From positions 175,001 through 239,000 of the forward strand of contig CAJNDS010002315.1 of NCBI GenBank assembly GCA_905221605.1: DNA of 64,000 nt. The letters are read 5' to 3'. The notes below the pieces were generated by a model, which was given only the letters and a program-made list of their open reading frames with translations, made no database searches and was not told the DNA's origin. Position 1 is the stretch's first letter. Each line of letters starts with the position of its first letter. Source of the DNA: Symbiodinium natans (Eukaryota > Sar > Dinophyceae > Suessiales > Symbiodiniaceae). Made by a program: the position numbers and the translations under genes. Of this stretch, positions 53,884 through 63,722 are shown in pieces.

Positions 53884-54527
53884 GTGCGATCACGAGGACC
53901 TCACAGGTTTTGGCGTGGGTTTAGGGTTGGTTTAGGGTTTAGGGTTTAGGGTTTAGGGTTTAGGGTTCAGGGTTCATTTCGAGCTGAGGGTATAGGGTCA
54001 GGATTCCGGGCTTTAACCCCAACCCCGAAACACTTAGCCGTAAGGTTATTTAGGGCTTGGGGTCTTGGCTTTGGGGCTTAGTTAGGGTCCAGGATGTAAG
54101 GTTTCAGGATTTGAGGCTTAGGGCTAAGGGTTCCCAGGACACCTGAGTTAAACGAAAGAATTGCGCTATACGTCATGAGTCTACCTTTATAACATTTCTT
54201 TCGATCCTACTACACTTCCTAAAGTTATCAGACAAATATACGGAAAACCATATGAAGAGTTCTGCTATAGTTGCCCGTAGTTGAGGAAGATGGCTAATGC
54301 TAACGCACCTAGCGACAAAGTCCTCCTATTTCCACCAGGGCCCGTTGAAACCACGATTCCACACAAAAGGCAGGTTTGCCCAAACTCCTTTGGTAGTTAT
54401 AAGCAGGGCTGGTTATAATACAGATAACCTTTCTTATGGCGCTACTCTTAAGTACCCTGAACCTTCAAGTATCCCTAAACCCTAACCCTAAACCCTAAAC
54501 CCTAAACCCTAAACCCTAAACCCCAAG

Positions 54528-54633
54528 GGGACGCGGCTTGGTGGGGTTCCGGGGGCCTCAAGGACAGACGCTCCATTACCGGGTGGTGGGCGACCTGTCG
54601 CTCCACGAAAAGATTGTGACCGCGCTGGAAGAG
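54528..54633 (+). CDS. Exon candidate, unknown
   Basis: Reads GRGLVGFRGPQGQTLHYRVV then GDLSLHEKIVTALEE before GCCCAGGG. Start and end uncertain. Confidence 0.45.
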
Positions 54634-54649
54634 GCCCAGGGAGTTAGGG

Positions 54650-54748
54650 TTTAGGGTTTAGGGTTTAGGGTCTGGGGTTTGGGGTTTGGGGTTTGGGGTT
54701 TGGGGTTTGGGGTTTGGGGTTTGGGGTTTGGGGTTTGGGGTTTAGGGC
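54650..54748 (+). repeat. Homogenised GGGGTTT variant array
   Basis: About 10 TTTGGGG units after TTTAGGG. Confidence 0.95.
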
Positions 54749-55173
54749 CAAGGGAGCCATCGGCATCGGGTTCCGTGCTTTTGGGTGCAAGGTTGAGAGT
54801 TTAGGGCTTGAGGGGGTAGGTGTTTGGGGAAGAGGGTTTGTGAGGCTTACTGAAGGGTTTAGGCCTTCTAAGATTTAAGGGCTTAAAGATTCAGAGCGTG
54901 AGACCTGACCCCAACGCTGGAAGTAGCGTTGCCATAATATAGGGTGCTATGACCCTTATGCTCATTTCTGGGCCCAACAACCATCTGAGGATGCCTGGTA
55001 GTATCCATGCCGCAAAAGCCCTAAACCCTAAACCCTAAAGCCTAAAGCCTAAACCCTAAACCCCAAACGCCAAACGCTAAACCCTAAACCCTAAACCCTA
55101 AACCCTAAACCCCAAACCCCAAACCCCAAACCCTAAACCCTAAACCTTAAACCCTAAACCCTACCTGCTGCAG

Positions 55174-55252
55174 ATGGAGCACCACCTCCAAGAAGAGAAC
55201 GAAGACGCTGAGAAGCATCATGAGCCCCACACCGCCAATGGCTGCCCTGATG
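55174..55252 (+). CDS. Exon candidate, acidic/His-rich
   Basis: Acceptor CTGCAG; reads MEHHLQEENEDAEKHHEPHT then ANGCPD, followed by GTGAGG. Confidence 0.45.
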
Positions 55253-55343
55253 GTGAGGTCCACTAGGGCCTGTCTCACAACAAGACCCGGAACCCTGAAC
55301 CCTAAACCCTTTTCCCTGAACCCTGAACCCCGAAACCGGTGAG

Positions 55344-55403
55344 GGCTGTGTGATGGTGGTCCGCGCGGAGCACTTTTTGCGACATCTTAACCAGCTGTTG
55401 TGG
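55344..55403 (+). CDS. Exon candidate, unknown
   Basis: Acceptor GTGAG; reads GCVMVVRAEHFLRHLNQLLW, donor GCCCTGAAC; phase 0. Only 91 bases separate it from the exon before. Confidence 0.45.
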
Positions 55404-55599
55404 GCCCTGAACCCTGAACCCTAAACCCTAACCCCTAAGCTCTTCCAGTAGCAAAGGGCCTGCAGCCACTTAGCAGGACGAAGCCTCAAGGCTCTCTCTC
55501 TCTCTCTCTCTCTTGTCCGGGTGAAGGTTCTACAGGGTCTAACCTACGTAGGGTTTAGGGCTGAGGGCTCAGGGCTCAGGGTTCATAACCCCTTATCAT

Positions 55600-55800
55600 T
55601 CCCCCCCTCCCCCCTTGGGTCGAACTAAACCCCGTTGTACCCTCTTTCCATCCCGTAAATCGCCAACCTCTGAAACCCCCCGACACCCCCTCTATACCCC
55701 CCACTATGCCCCCTTATACCCCCTTTATACCCCCTTTATACCCCCTTTATACCCCCCCTATACCCCCTTATACCCCCGTATACCCCTCAACCCAAACTCT
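55600..55800 (+). repeat. CCCC(T)TATA low-complexity tract
   Basis: Repeated 'TATACCCCC' units; the long open frame across it is a by-product. Confidence 0.85.
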
Positions 55801-55960
55801 CCAGAAGGTGAACCAAGGGTCTCTGAGGATCTGAACTCGGGGCTCCCTTTCGCCCTTACAAGCTCTAAAGAATGTGGTGGGGTTGGGGTTTTAAGGGCTT
55901 CAGGGGGTTTGAAGCTTTCAGGGTTTAAGGGCTTAAGGCTTTAGAGGTTTAGGGCTCTAG

Positions 55961-56023
55961 GGGGCATAATTGACATCGGGCACATCATCGAGATCAAGCT
56001 CCACGTGTGCTCATTCTCAGCCC
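55961..56023 (+). CDS. Exon candidate, unknown
   Basis: Acceptor CTCTAG; reads GIIDIGHIIEIKLHVCSFS. GCTCCACG is an internal donor option. Confidence 0.38.
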
Positions 56024-56582
56024 TATAGACCGTAGGCCACGCTTGTGAGACATGCCAACCCCACGTAGACTGGGGAACGACAGGGTCAACTCGATCCCAT
56101 CGACTTCGCCCAAGATGCACTTGCGGTTTAGGAGTTGACCTCTCACGAAGCCTTAAAAACCAGAAAGGCCTAGAAGCCCAAAGCACTGGCCCTAGCCCGT
56201 GCAGCCCTCAAAAGCACTCGAGACTTTAGAGCCCCAAAACACGAAACCCAAGCCCTAAGTCCTGAACCCTAAACCCTAAACCCTAAAGCCCGTAAACCTC
56301 CTCTCATGCCTCCTAAACCATCCAATCGATAAACTCCACCCCAACCCCTAAACCCTAAACCCTAAACCCCAAACCCCAAGCCCCAAACCCTAAACCCTAA
56401 ACCCTAAACCCTAAACCCTAGACCCTAGACCCTAAACCCTAAACAACCCTTAAAAATCCACGCACCACACCGAGCTCGATGGCTGAGTTGCCCTGCGGCC
56501 CCGCTTGCAACGCGCGACATGGGAAATGAAGGAAGAAGATGGTCACTTCAGGGAGTTAAGGGTTTAGGGTTTAGGGTGCAGA

Positions 56583-56685
56583 TACCCTAAACCCTAAACC
56601 CTAAACCCTAAACCCTAAACCCTAAACCCTAAACCCTAAACCCTAGACCCTAGACCCTAGACCCTAAACCCTAAACCCTAAGCCA
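56583..56685 (-). repeat. CCCTAAA and CCCTAGA array
   Basis: About 14 units. Confidence 0.96.
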
Positions 56686-56734
56686 GTTTAGGGTTTAGGG
56701 TGCAGATCTTCATCTTGGAAGATATTCTCAGTAA

Positions 56735-56998
56735 TATGCAAGGTTTGTTCATCAATTCTTGCGGGCTCCTGAAGTGCCTACAACTTTGTCTCACTTTTGT
56801 GAGCAAAATCTTCTCATGGAGGATGATGTGCAAGTTCTGAGGACTTGCAGGGGTTGCGGCCCTAAACCCAAGAAAAAAACAAACCCGGTGCTGGCATCTT
56901 CTTCACGGCATCTCCGTCGTCTCATCTTAGGATGGGCACGCTCTCTCGACATCGCTGCAGAAGTGCATCACACAGGGGTGCGAAGCCCTGAAAGTTAG
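56735..56998 (+). CDS. Open region, unknown, repeat-free
   Basis: One frame is open for about 85 codons to a stop, with FLRAPEVPTTLSHFCEQNLL, a C-R-G-C-G-P-K-P-K-K-K stretch and RHLRRLILGWARSLDIAAEV. It is the longest single + frame here. It may be a fragment of an inserted element rather than part of the exon series. Confidence 0.38.
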   Translation, partial: YARFVHQFLRAPEVPTTLSHFCEQNLLMEDDVQVLRTCRGCGPKPKKKTNPVLASSSRHLRRLILGWARSLDIAAEVHHTGVRSPES

Positions 56999-57030
56999 GA
57001 TGCCCAGTAGTACCCTTATTCCCTTTTTGG

Positions 57031-57106
57031 AGGGTTTAGGTTCCCTTATAAACCCCTTTAAGCAAAAAAGGGCACCCTTTTTAAGCCGAGGTTACTGGGC
57101 AGCCTA
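57031..57106. mobile_element. Dispersed repeat, family D
   Basis: AGGTTCCCTTATAAACCCCT then AAAAAGGGCACCC and GGTTACTGGGCAGCCTAG. Confidence 0.72.
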
Positions 57107-57556
57107 GAAAGCCTAGGCACTGAATGCTTATCGAGCTGATCGCAAGCGATGTGTCGTGCAGAGATGTCGAGCCCGTGTGTGGCAACACTTAAAGCTGCAG
57201 AGCTTGCAGCATCTTCACGGTGAGCAAGTGCACTCGGGATCTCCACAATCTTAGAGACTCCATGGTGCCCCACAACCTGGCCCCCAAGAAACCTAAGCTC
57301 TTCTGAACGAAGTGTAAACATAGCCATTTTACCATGGTACGATTGTAAAGGATGTAGTAAAGTCTCCTTCTTGTGTAGCTCAGTTTAAGTTCCTTAGCAA
57401 GGCCTAGCGAACCCCGAACCCCAAGGCTCCCGCTATCTCCGTTACAGTTTCTGCAGGGTCTTTAGAAGGCAGTGGGGTATCAGGTAGTGGGGTGGTACCG
57501 CAGAGTCTCCACTACATAAACGAGCTTGCTATGGCAATCACTATTTCTTTCCTGCG

Positions 57557-57657
57557 ACTTGAGGGTCTCATGGGTAGTTCCAAGTAGGGCTTTTTTTAGC
57601 AAGGTAATCTATATCATAACCTTGATTGGGGCACTTAAAACCCTACTTATAGCTACT
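57557..57657. mobile_element. MITE-like element, family C
   Basis: ACTTGAGGGTCTCATGGGTA at the left; GGCACTTAAAACCCTACTTA at the right. Confidence 0.7.
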
Positions 57658-57734
57658 TCTTTCCCGATTGAAGCCCTAAATTTCTAATTTCCTGAGCTCA
57701 AGAGCCCAGGCCACCATATCCGAAGCCCCACCAT

Positions 57735-57812
57735 GACACCCTAAACCCTAAACCCTAAACCCTAAACCCTAAACCCTAAACCCTAAACCCTAAACCCTAA
57801 ACCCTAAACCGC
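57735..57812 (-). repeat. CCCTAAA array
   Basis: About 11 units. Confidence 0.96.
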
Positions 57813-57840
57813 CTAGACCCTTAAACCCCTAAGCCTTGAT

Positions 57841-57895
57841 ATCCGCGTTTGCCTGGCTTCAGCCCAGCATCGTTGGGCGTTTCAGCTGGTGGGGA
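57841..57895 (+). CDS. Exon candidate, unknown
   Basis: Reads IRVCLASAQHRWAFQ before GCTGGTGGGG. The acceptor is unclear. Confidence 0.35.
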
Positions 57896-57914
57896 TGGCC
57901 TGCAGGTCCCAGGT

Positions 57915-58155
57915 TAAGAGTTTAGGGTTTAGGGTTTAGGGTTTAGGATTTAGGGTTTAGGGTTTAGGATTTAGGGTTTAGGGTTAGGACTTCGGGTTTA
58001 GGGTTTAGGATGTAGGGTTTAGGGTTTAGGGTTTAGGGTTTAGGGTTTTCGGTTTAGGATTTAGGGTTTAGGGTTAGGACCTCGGGTTTAGGGTTTAGGC
58101 TGTAGGGTTTACCGTTTGGACTTATAGGATTTAGGGTTTAGGGTTCAGGGTTTTT
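57915..58155 (+). repeat. TTTAGGG-derived higher-order repeat
   Basis: A unit of about 90 bases containing 'GGTTAGGAC(T/C)TCGGGTTTA' occurs twice (about 57983-58010 and 58072-58100). Confidence 0.8.
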
Positions 58156-58178
58156 GGTTCAAGGTTCAGCTCAGGCAG

Positions 58179-58233
58179 GCCCTTGGGGCATTGTTATATT
58201 CCCCTTCGTTGGCTTCACGATCCCCAAGACACC
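58179..58233 (+). CDS. Exon candidate, hydrophobic
   Basis: Acceptor GGCAG; one frame reads PWGIVIFPFVGFTIPK, a possible membrane segment. Other frames are open too. Confidence 0.35.
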
Positions 58234-58457
58234 AAGGACCCTGAACCCCAAACCCTAAACCCTAGGACTTGGACCCTTGAGCCCCCACAACCAAGCCCCA
58301 ACAGCGTGTTGAGGGAGCACCCCCCCCCCCCCCCCCCAAACCCTAAACCCGAAACCCCAAACCCCAAACCCCAAACCCGAAACCCGAAACCCTAAACCCT
58401 AAACCCTAAACCTTAAACCCTAAACCCTAAACCCCCCAAAGCACCTGAAACGCCCAG

Positions 58458-58507
58458 CACGTCGCCGCCAGCCGAACTCCGACCGTTGTGTGGGTCTCTT
58501 CACGCTG
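58458..58507 (+). CDS. Exon candidate, unknown
   Basis: Reads RRRQPNSDRCVGLFTL before GCCAAAACC. Confidence 0.35.
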
Positions 58508-58811
58508 GCCAAAACCATTAAAAAAGCTCTATTTAAGCCCTAAACCCTAACCCTAAACCCTAGCCCCAAACCCGAAACCCTAAACCCTGGTCAAGGGGTG
58601 AGGAGGGCGCAGTCGCCCCAAGATGCCCCAAGCCCCGCACGCCGAAGTCTGGCTTCAGGTTTTTGTGTTCTAGGGATTTCCCCTCTTGAACCACTAGGGC
58701 GGTTAAGGGGTTTAGGGTTTCGGGTTTAGGGTTTGGGGCGTTTTGGGGTCAGGAGGTGGGGGGATTTGCAGATCTGAGGTCTTGTCTCTTTCGGGGGCCC
58801 TATGCAAGAAG

Positions 58812-58882
58812 GACTGTCATGGAAGAGAGACAACCCCTTAACCCTGCGCAGTCCCCCAGAGGCCCAGAGGCGCGGAGAACTT
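58812..58882 (+). CDS. Exon candidate, unknown
   Basis: Acceptor AGAAG; reads TVMEERQPLNPAQSPRGPEA then RRT, followed by GTAAGTAG. An internal GC donor (GCGCAGTC) is possible. Confidence 0.38.
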
Positions 58883-59240
58883 TGTAAGTAGCTTAGGGTT
58901 AAAACGGTTTAGGTCTTCGGGTTTAGGGTCTAGAGTTTAGGGTTTGGGGTTTCGGATTTAGGGTTTAGGGTGAAGGGGCTATCATCTGCGCCCCCGTATT
59001 TAGTAATCTCTGCAAACCTACTCTGGCCCTGAGATTGAAGATCCCTGGAGCACCCAAAGCCCTAGACTCCCAAGACGCTTAGGCTCAGCGACCCTAATCC
59101 CAAAACCCTACTATGGCTGACGAACTTATGTCTGACCCTTCCTAATCCTAAGGCCCAAACCCTAAACCCTAAACCCTAAGCCCTAAGCCCTAAACCCTAA
59201 ACCCTACACCCTAACGGGCTTCCGGCTTTGGGCTTTGCAG

Positions 59241-59294
59241 GGCCGCCTTCGCCTCTTCATCTCCACCATCCCCTGCGTCTCCTGCATTGGGGTC
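59241..59294 (+). CDS. Exon candidate, hydrophobic
   Basis: Acceptor TTTGCAG; reads GRLRLFISTIPCVSCIGV, donor GCGGCCCTGGG, phase 0. Probably a membrane segment. Confidence 0.5.
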
Positions 59295-59519
59295 GCGGCC
59301 CTGGGAGGTTCAGGGTTTCGGGTGTGGGGTTTGAGGTTGTCTTCAAAGGGAGAAAGGTACCTAGAAAACCTGATAGATTTGGGGAAATGTGGGGAGTGTC
59401 TGCGGGACCCTGGACCCTCTCCCTTAAGGACCCCTGGGGCCTTGGGGTTTCGGGTTTAAGGTTGACCCCTGTAATTGCGGCTGTGGTGCTGGGGTGTGGT
59501 GCTGGGGTGTACGGGGCAG

Positions 59520-59558
59520 AGAAATCGTGGCCGTCTCTCAACTTGTCCTGCGGCAATG
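59520..59558 (+). CDS. Exon candidate, unknown
   Basis: Acceptor GGCAG; one frame reads EIVAVSQLVLRQ before GCAGCCCTCG. All three frames are open. Confidence 0.35.
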
Positions 59559-59705
59559 GCAGCCCTCGCGAAGCCTGACCCTCAAAATTCAGTCGGGAAG
59601 CTTGTTGACCCTAAGCCCTAAACCCTAAATCCTATATTAAACGAAAAAACCAAACCCTATCCATCTATGGGAGTAGCTGCAGCCAGCCGCTGTGTGTAAC
59701 TGGCC

Positions 59706-59753
59706 ATGGCTCTGGTTGTGGACCTGTGCGCAGAGGAGGAAGCGGCCGATGAG
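59706..59753 (+). CDS. Exon candidate, acidic
   Basis: Reads MALVVDLCAEEEAADE before GCGCAGGGG. The acceptor is not obvious, so it could be a first exon. Confidence 0.4.
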
Positions 59754-59799
59754 GCGCAGGGGCTTGGGGTTTAGGGCTTAGCATTTGGGGGTTTCCGAA

Positions 59800-59882
59800 A
59801 TTAGGTACCGTACTGGGGTCCGTGTTAGAAGGGAATCCTAAATGGGGGGTCTAGTTTTGGAGTCCCCTATTTTCGTCCACCA
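59800..59882. mobile_element. MITE-like element, family G, copy 2
   Basis: GGGAATCCTAAATGGGGGGT then CCCCTATTTTCGT, matching 3115-3165; left arm shortened. Confidence 0.7.
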
Positions 59883-60489
59883 TCCTTTCGGGTGTAGGGG
59901 TTTAGGGTTTACGGGTTTAAGGTTTTGGGTTTACAGGGCACAGGGCTAATAAGTTTGTAAGGTTCAGAGGGCACTAAAAAGCACCTTGAAAAGATTTGCC
60001 TAGGGTCGAGGGGGCCCCGAAACTCACCAGGGTTTCGGGTTTAGGCTAATGGCTAGGTAGGCCTGTGGTTTATTTCACCACTTTCCCCTTCTGGGGGGTT
60101 GAAGGGGATCCTAAACCCCAAACCCGAACTGGCCATTGGAGAAACCTCAAAAGCCCTAACAGCCTTAGAGGCCTAAACCCTAAACCCTAAACCCCAAACC
60201 CCTAAACCCGAACTTCCCTGCCCCAAGTTCCAAGTACCATCGGGCCTCTGGTGGCCTCCAAACTGGGCTCTCCCAACGACCCGATAAGCCCTCCCCAAGC
60301 CCACCTAACCCGCGCTGCACTACTAAGCCCTATACCCTCCCAAGCCCTGAACCCCGAAAGCACCCAAACAACTCAACCCCTCAACCCCTCAACCATAACA
60401 CCCCAAACCTCTCCAAACCCCACGAACTCTCCAAACCCCCCCAGGAAACCCCCCCGCCCCCCCCCCTCTGCACGGCGCCCTCGCGCAAG

Positions 60490-60522
60490 GTGCCCGAGGA
60501 GTGGGTGCGTCGAGTTGGCGAG
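60490..60522 (+). CDS. Exon candidate, unknown
   Basis: Acceptor GCAAG; reads VPEEWVRRVGE, donor GCCTTCCTCCGG, phase 0; the frame stays open to AFLRLFRARF. Confidence 0.42.
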
Positions 60523-60589
60523 GCCTTCCTCCGGCTGTTTCGGGCCCGGTTTTTGCTTAGTAGTAGAGTAGAGCGTGCTTTAACCTGTT

Positions 60590-61500
60590 TGGGTTTAGGG
60601 TTTAGGGATTAGGGGATAATCCCTTTATAATCCCAAAGGTTAACTTTCAGTTCCCCCAGGATACTGGACAACGAGGTTGGGGGGGGGGGGGGGGTTAGGG
60701 ATGTTTTTTTTTTTTTTTTTTTTGGGGGGGGGGGAGGGGTTTAGGGTTGGTTGGGTTTCGGGGTTAAGGGCTTAGCAGCGTTTAGTGTTTCGGATTTAGG
60801 GTTTAGGGGCTTGGGTTTTAGGGCTGAGGGGTTTCAGGGGGTTCGAGGTTTAGGTCTGCGGTTGAGGGATTGGAGGTTTGCTTTGGGTTTAGGGCTCGGG
60901 GTTTAGGGCCGGGGGTTTGACTTAGGTATAAATATTTTGACTTTAGCTAAGGTTTCGGGTTTGGGGTTTGGGGTTCAGGGTTCAGGGTTCAGGGCTTATG
61001 GTTAAGGGGTACAGGGTTAAGTTTTTTGGGTTTGTCGTTTTGGGGTGTGGGAGGGTTTTGAGCAGGGTCCGGGTTTCAGGGCTGTTCTAGGAGTTGTGCT
61101 CGGATTTGTTTCTGTGCTCGGATTTGTTTTTGGTTTTGCGGTATGGGTTTTGAGATATGATCGGGTGGGGCTTGGGTGTTTTTAGATTTCGGCTTGGGTA
61201 GTAGGCGGGGGTTCAGGTGTGGGGGCTGGTGGGCTTAGGGTCTCCCCCTGGGCTTCGGGTTTCCTCAGGAGAAAAGAGCTAAAGGTTTAATGGTTTACGG
61301 GTATAGGGGTCTAAGGCTGCTGGTTAAGGGCTTATAAGGGTTGGTTTAGCGCTCAAGGGCTTGAGGACTGAAGGAATAAACGGTTCAGGGGGTTGAGGGC
61401 TTTCGGGTTTAAAGATTTAGGGGTCTGCGGGCTTATGGCTCCAGACCCCCTAACTTTTAGCGGTCAGGGGGTGCAAGGGTATAGGATTTCAGTACCAGAC
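60590..61500 (+). repeat. Degenerate TTTAGGG region
   Basis: About 0.9 kb of worn TTTAGGG units with poly-G and poly-T tracts near 60680-60735. No gene seen. Confidence 0.85.
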
Positions 61501-61542
61501 TCTGGGACTAAAATAGCTCAGTCTTGAGAGGATATGTTCCAG

Positions 61543-61686
61543 GGGGACCGCATGGAAATGGACAGAAGATACTCTCCCCGGCCTGTCACGGTTGCAGGCC
61601 CTTGCAAGGGACACCTGTGAGGTGGACAGGGCGCTCAAAGTTGACATGGACAACCTCTCCCTCATCGCTTCTTACCGACACTTTGA
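61543..61686 (+). CDS. Exon candidate, unknown, long
   Basis: Acceptor TCCAG; reads GTAWKWTEDTLPGLSRLQAL then ARDTCEVDRALKVDMDNLSL and IASYRHF, ending where CCCTAAA repeats start. GCCCTTGC or GCGCTC inside could be donors. Confidence 0.48.
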
Positions 61687-61745
61687 CCCTAAACCCTAAA
61701 CCCTAAACCCTAAACCCTAAACCCTAAACCCTAAACCCTAAAGAG

Positions 61746-61782
61746 GCTTCTACAGCACTCGCTTAAGGAGCTCCTGGTCTTG
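61746..61782 (+). CDS. Exon candidate, unknown
   Basis: Acceptor AAGAG; reads LLQHSLKELLVL, donor GCTCGGTCAG, phase 0 at the 3' end. The (ATT)n repeat follows. Confidence 0.45.
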
Positions 61783-61845
61783 GCTCGGTCAGACATTGGC
61801 CCAGCGCACGGCCTGTGCCTCCAAGTGGCCTTCTGCCCACTGGCA

Positions 61846-61976
61846 CTTCTTTTACTATTATTTCTTTTACTAATATTATTACAGTTACTATTACTACTAT
61901 TATTATTAGTTCTATTACTATTACTATTTATTATTTTTATTGTTGTCATTATTATTACTATTATTATTACTTTCCC
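61846..61976 (+). repeat. (ATT/ACT)n microsatellite
   Basis: About 130 bases of TTATTA/CTATTA triplets. Confidence 0.95.
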
Positions 61977-62185
61977 TGATGGCGTTTGGGGTGTTGTAAG
62001 GGTCCCTAAACAAAATCAAGGGTACCCCCCCCCCCCCCCTGTAGTCTTGAAGTTGCTGCAGGAGCTAGAGCAGTACACTCCTTAAAACCTTTAACGTCTG
62101 AAGCTCCAAACCCTAGAACCCAAATACAACCCTAAGATCCTAGAGTGGTTTGTCCCTTGCGCTTGTATATAGGGATCGGAAGTAT

Positions 62186-62262
62186 GGGCCCTTACTATAT
62201 AAGGTGTATATAAGCGTTATACAACAAGGAACCCAAATTAAGGGCCCATACTGGAACCCTAG
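62186..62262. mobile_element. MITE-like element, family F, related
   Basis: TATGGGCCCTTACTATATAA at the left and AATTAAGGGCCCATACTGG at the right. Confidence 0.65.
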
Positions 62263-62287
62263 AAAAAAGGGGATGACGAAAGGCCGA

Positions 62288-62377
62288 GTCACAGAAGCCG
62301 CCTTGTCTGCAGAGAAGTGTTGCTACACGCGGGTTCCAAACGATGCCCCGGCGTGGGCACGCAATCTTCTCTACCCG
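62288..62377 (+). CDS. Exon candidate, unknown
   Basis: One frame reads VTEAALSAEKCCYTRVPNDA then PAWARNLLYPK. TGCAG at 62308-62312 is an alternative acceptor. Confidence 0.4.
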
Positions 62378-62448
62378 AAGCCTAAACTGCAAGCCCTAAA
62401 CCCTAAACCCTGAAGCCTGAAGCCCGAACCCTGAAGCCCCCCCTCGAC

Positions 62449-62517
62449 CAAGAATTGCCCTCGCAGATTTGCCCTTGCGCGCCGCGAGAAGCAGCTCCCT
62501 GGAGCTGCAACTGCAGG
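62449..62517 (+). other. Exon-like island, frame unresolved
   Basis: Frames IALADLPLRAARSSSLELQL and RFALARREKQLPGAAT are both open. Confidence 0.3.
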
Positions 62518-63389
62518 GGCTTTGGGGTTTAGGGCTTTTGGCGGTTTAGGGTATAGGAGTTTAGGGTTTCTAGGATTTAGGGCTTTTGGGGGCTCAGGGT
62601 TTGGGGTTTAGGGGATTACAGTTTCAGAGTTTCAGGGTTTTAGGGTTTGAGGTTTTGGGGCCCTTGGGGTTTGGCTGCCTTGGGGGTTTGGTCTAAAGCT
62701 TCGGGCTTACTTGCAAAGCTGAGCTGCCCAGAACAAGTTGCTCTTTTGCCCCCCAAAGTTATTACTCTACTGATGTTCAAGCCAGGGTTTAGGTTTTGGA
62801 GGTTGTAGGTTTTGTGCTTGGGGTTTAGAGTTTAGGCTTCTGGGGCTTATTGGGCTAGAAGGTTTAGAAGGGCTCCGGAGCTCTTATGGGATTTGCAAAG
62901 CCGCGGGTTATGGGGACTGAGAGGGTCTGTGCCATGGAATTATTATCTGTTTGGGGGGTTTTTCTAGACTCTTGAACCTAAACTCCACATGTGCAATTCT
63001 CTAGGTTATGGTCCCTGTTGGGGGTCCTTATGTTAACGGTGCCGTATACTCTACATAGGGGGGGCCCTAAACGGGGCCCGATTTTAGAGAGCTACCTACA
63101 CGACAGGGCCTTTGGGGACTTTGTTTAAACCCGCGCTTTGCAGGCCTGGGGTTGAAGGGGGCTTAGGCTTCGGAGGCTTGATAGGGGCCACTAGGTTTTA
63201 GGGTTTAGGGTTTTGGGGGTTTGTAGGGAATTATGGGGCTTGAGAACCCTCCAGTGAGATCTATGTCTGGACCCTAAAAAAAAAATATATATATATATAT
63301 ATCTCTAAAAATGCTTAAAACCCTAAACCCTAAACCCTGAACTCCTAAAAACTGAAAACCCTAAACCCGAATCCCAAACCTTTTGAAAG

Positions 63390-63470
63390 CCCTCCAAAGA
63401 GATCGCGAGGTTCTGGCTTCGCTCCGCGAGACGCGCGACGTGGCGTGCGCCGTCAACCAGCTTTTGGACA
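63390..63470 (+). CDS. Exon candidate, charged helix
   Basis: After GAAAG it reads LQRDREVLASLRETRDVACA then VNQLLD, with donor GCGCCGCGGC. Confidence 0.5.
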
Positions 63471-63692
63471 GCGCCGCGGCTTGGGGTTTAGAGTTTCTAT
63501 ACGGCTTATACAGGGCTTTTGCAGGATTTGTAGGGTTTTGGGTTTATACAAGATCATATTATAGCGTGCAGGGTTTATGTATAGGGTTTTTGTTTGGAGT
63601 TCATGTAGAGTCTACATAGGGTCTATACAGGGTGTGTTTAGGCTTTTCCCCCCCTTATACTCCCCTCCCCCCCCGTTTAGACAAGCTCGGAG

Positions 63693-63722
63693 GTGCAGGG
63701 GGACGTCTCCTCCGTGTTCGTT
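63693..63722 (+). CDS. Exon candidate, unknown
   Basis: Acceptor GGAG; reads VQGDVSSVFV, donor GCGGGGGAGG, phase 0. Confidence 0.42.

Noticed and set aside
57058-57327. 89-codon − strand ORF (EELRFLGGQVVGHHGVSK...)
   Set aside because: Protein-like, but no family recognised, it overlaps a family-D repeat at its end, and it stands alone on the − strand. Kept only as part of a finding.
57300-57345. TAGCCATTTT at about 57321 as a dinoflagellate spliced-leader relic
   Set aside because: Only about ten bases match the 22-base leader and the flanks differ; no other relic was seen.
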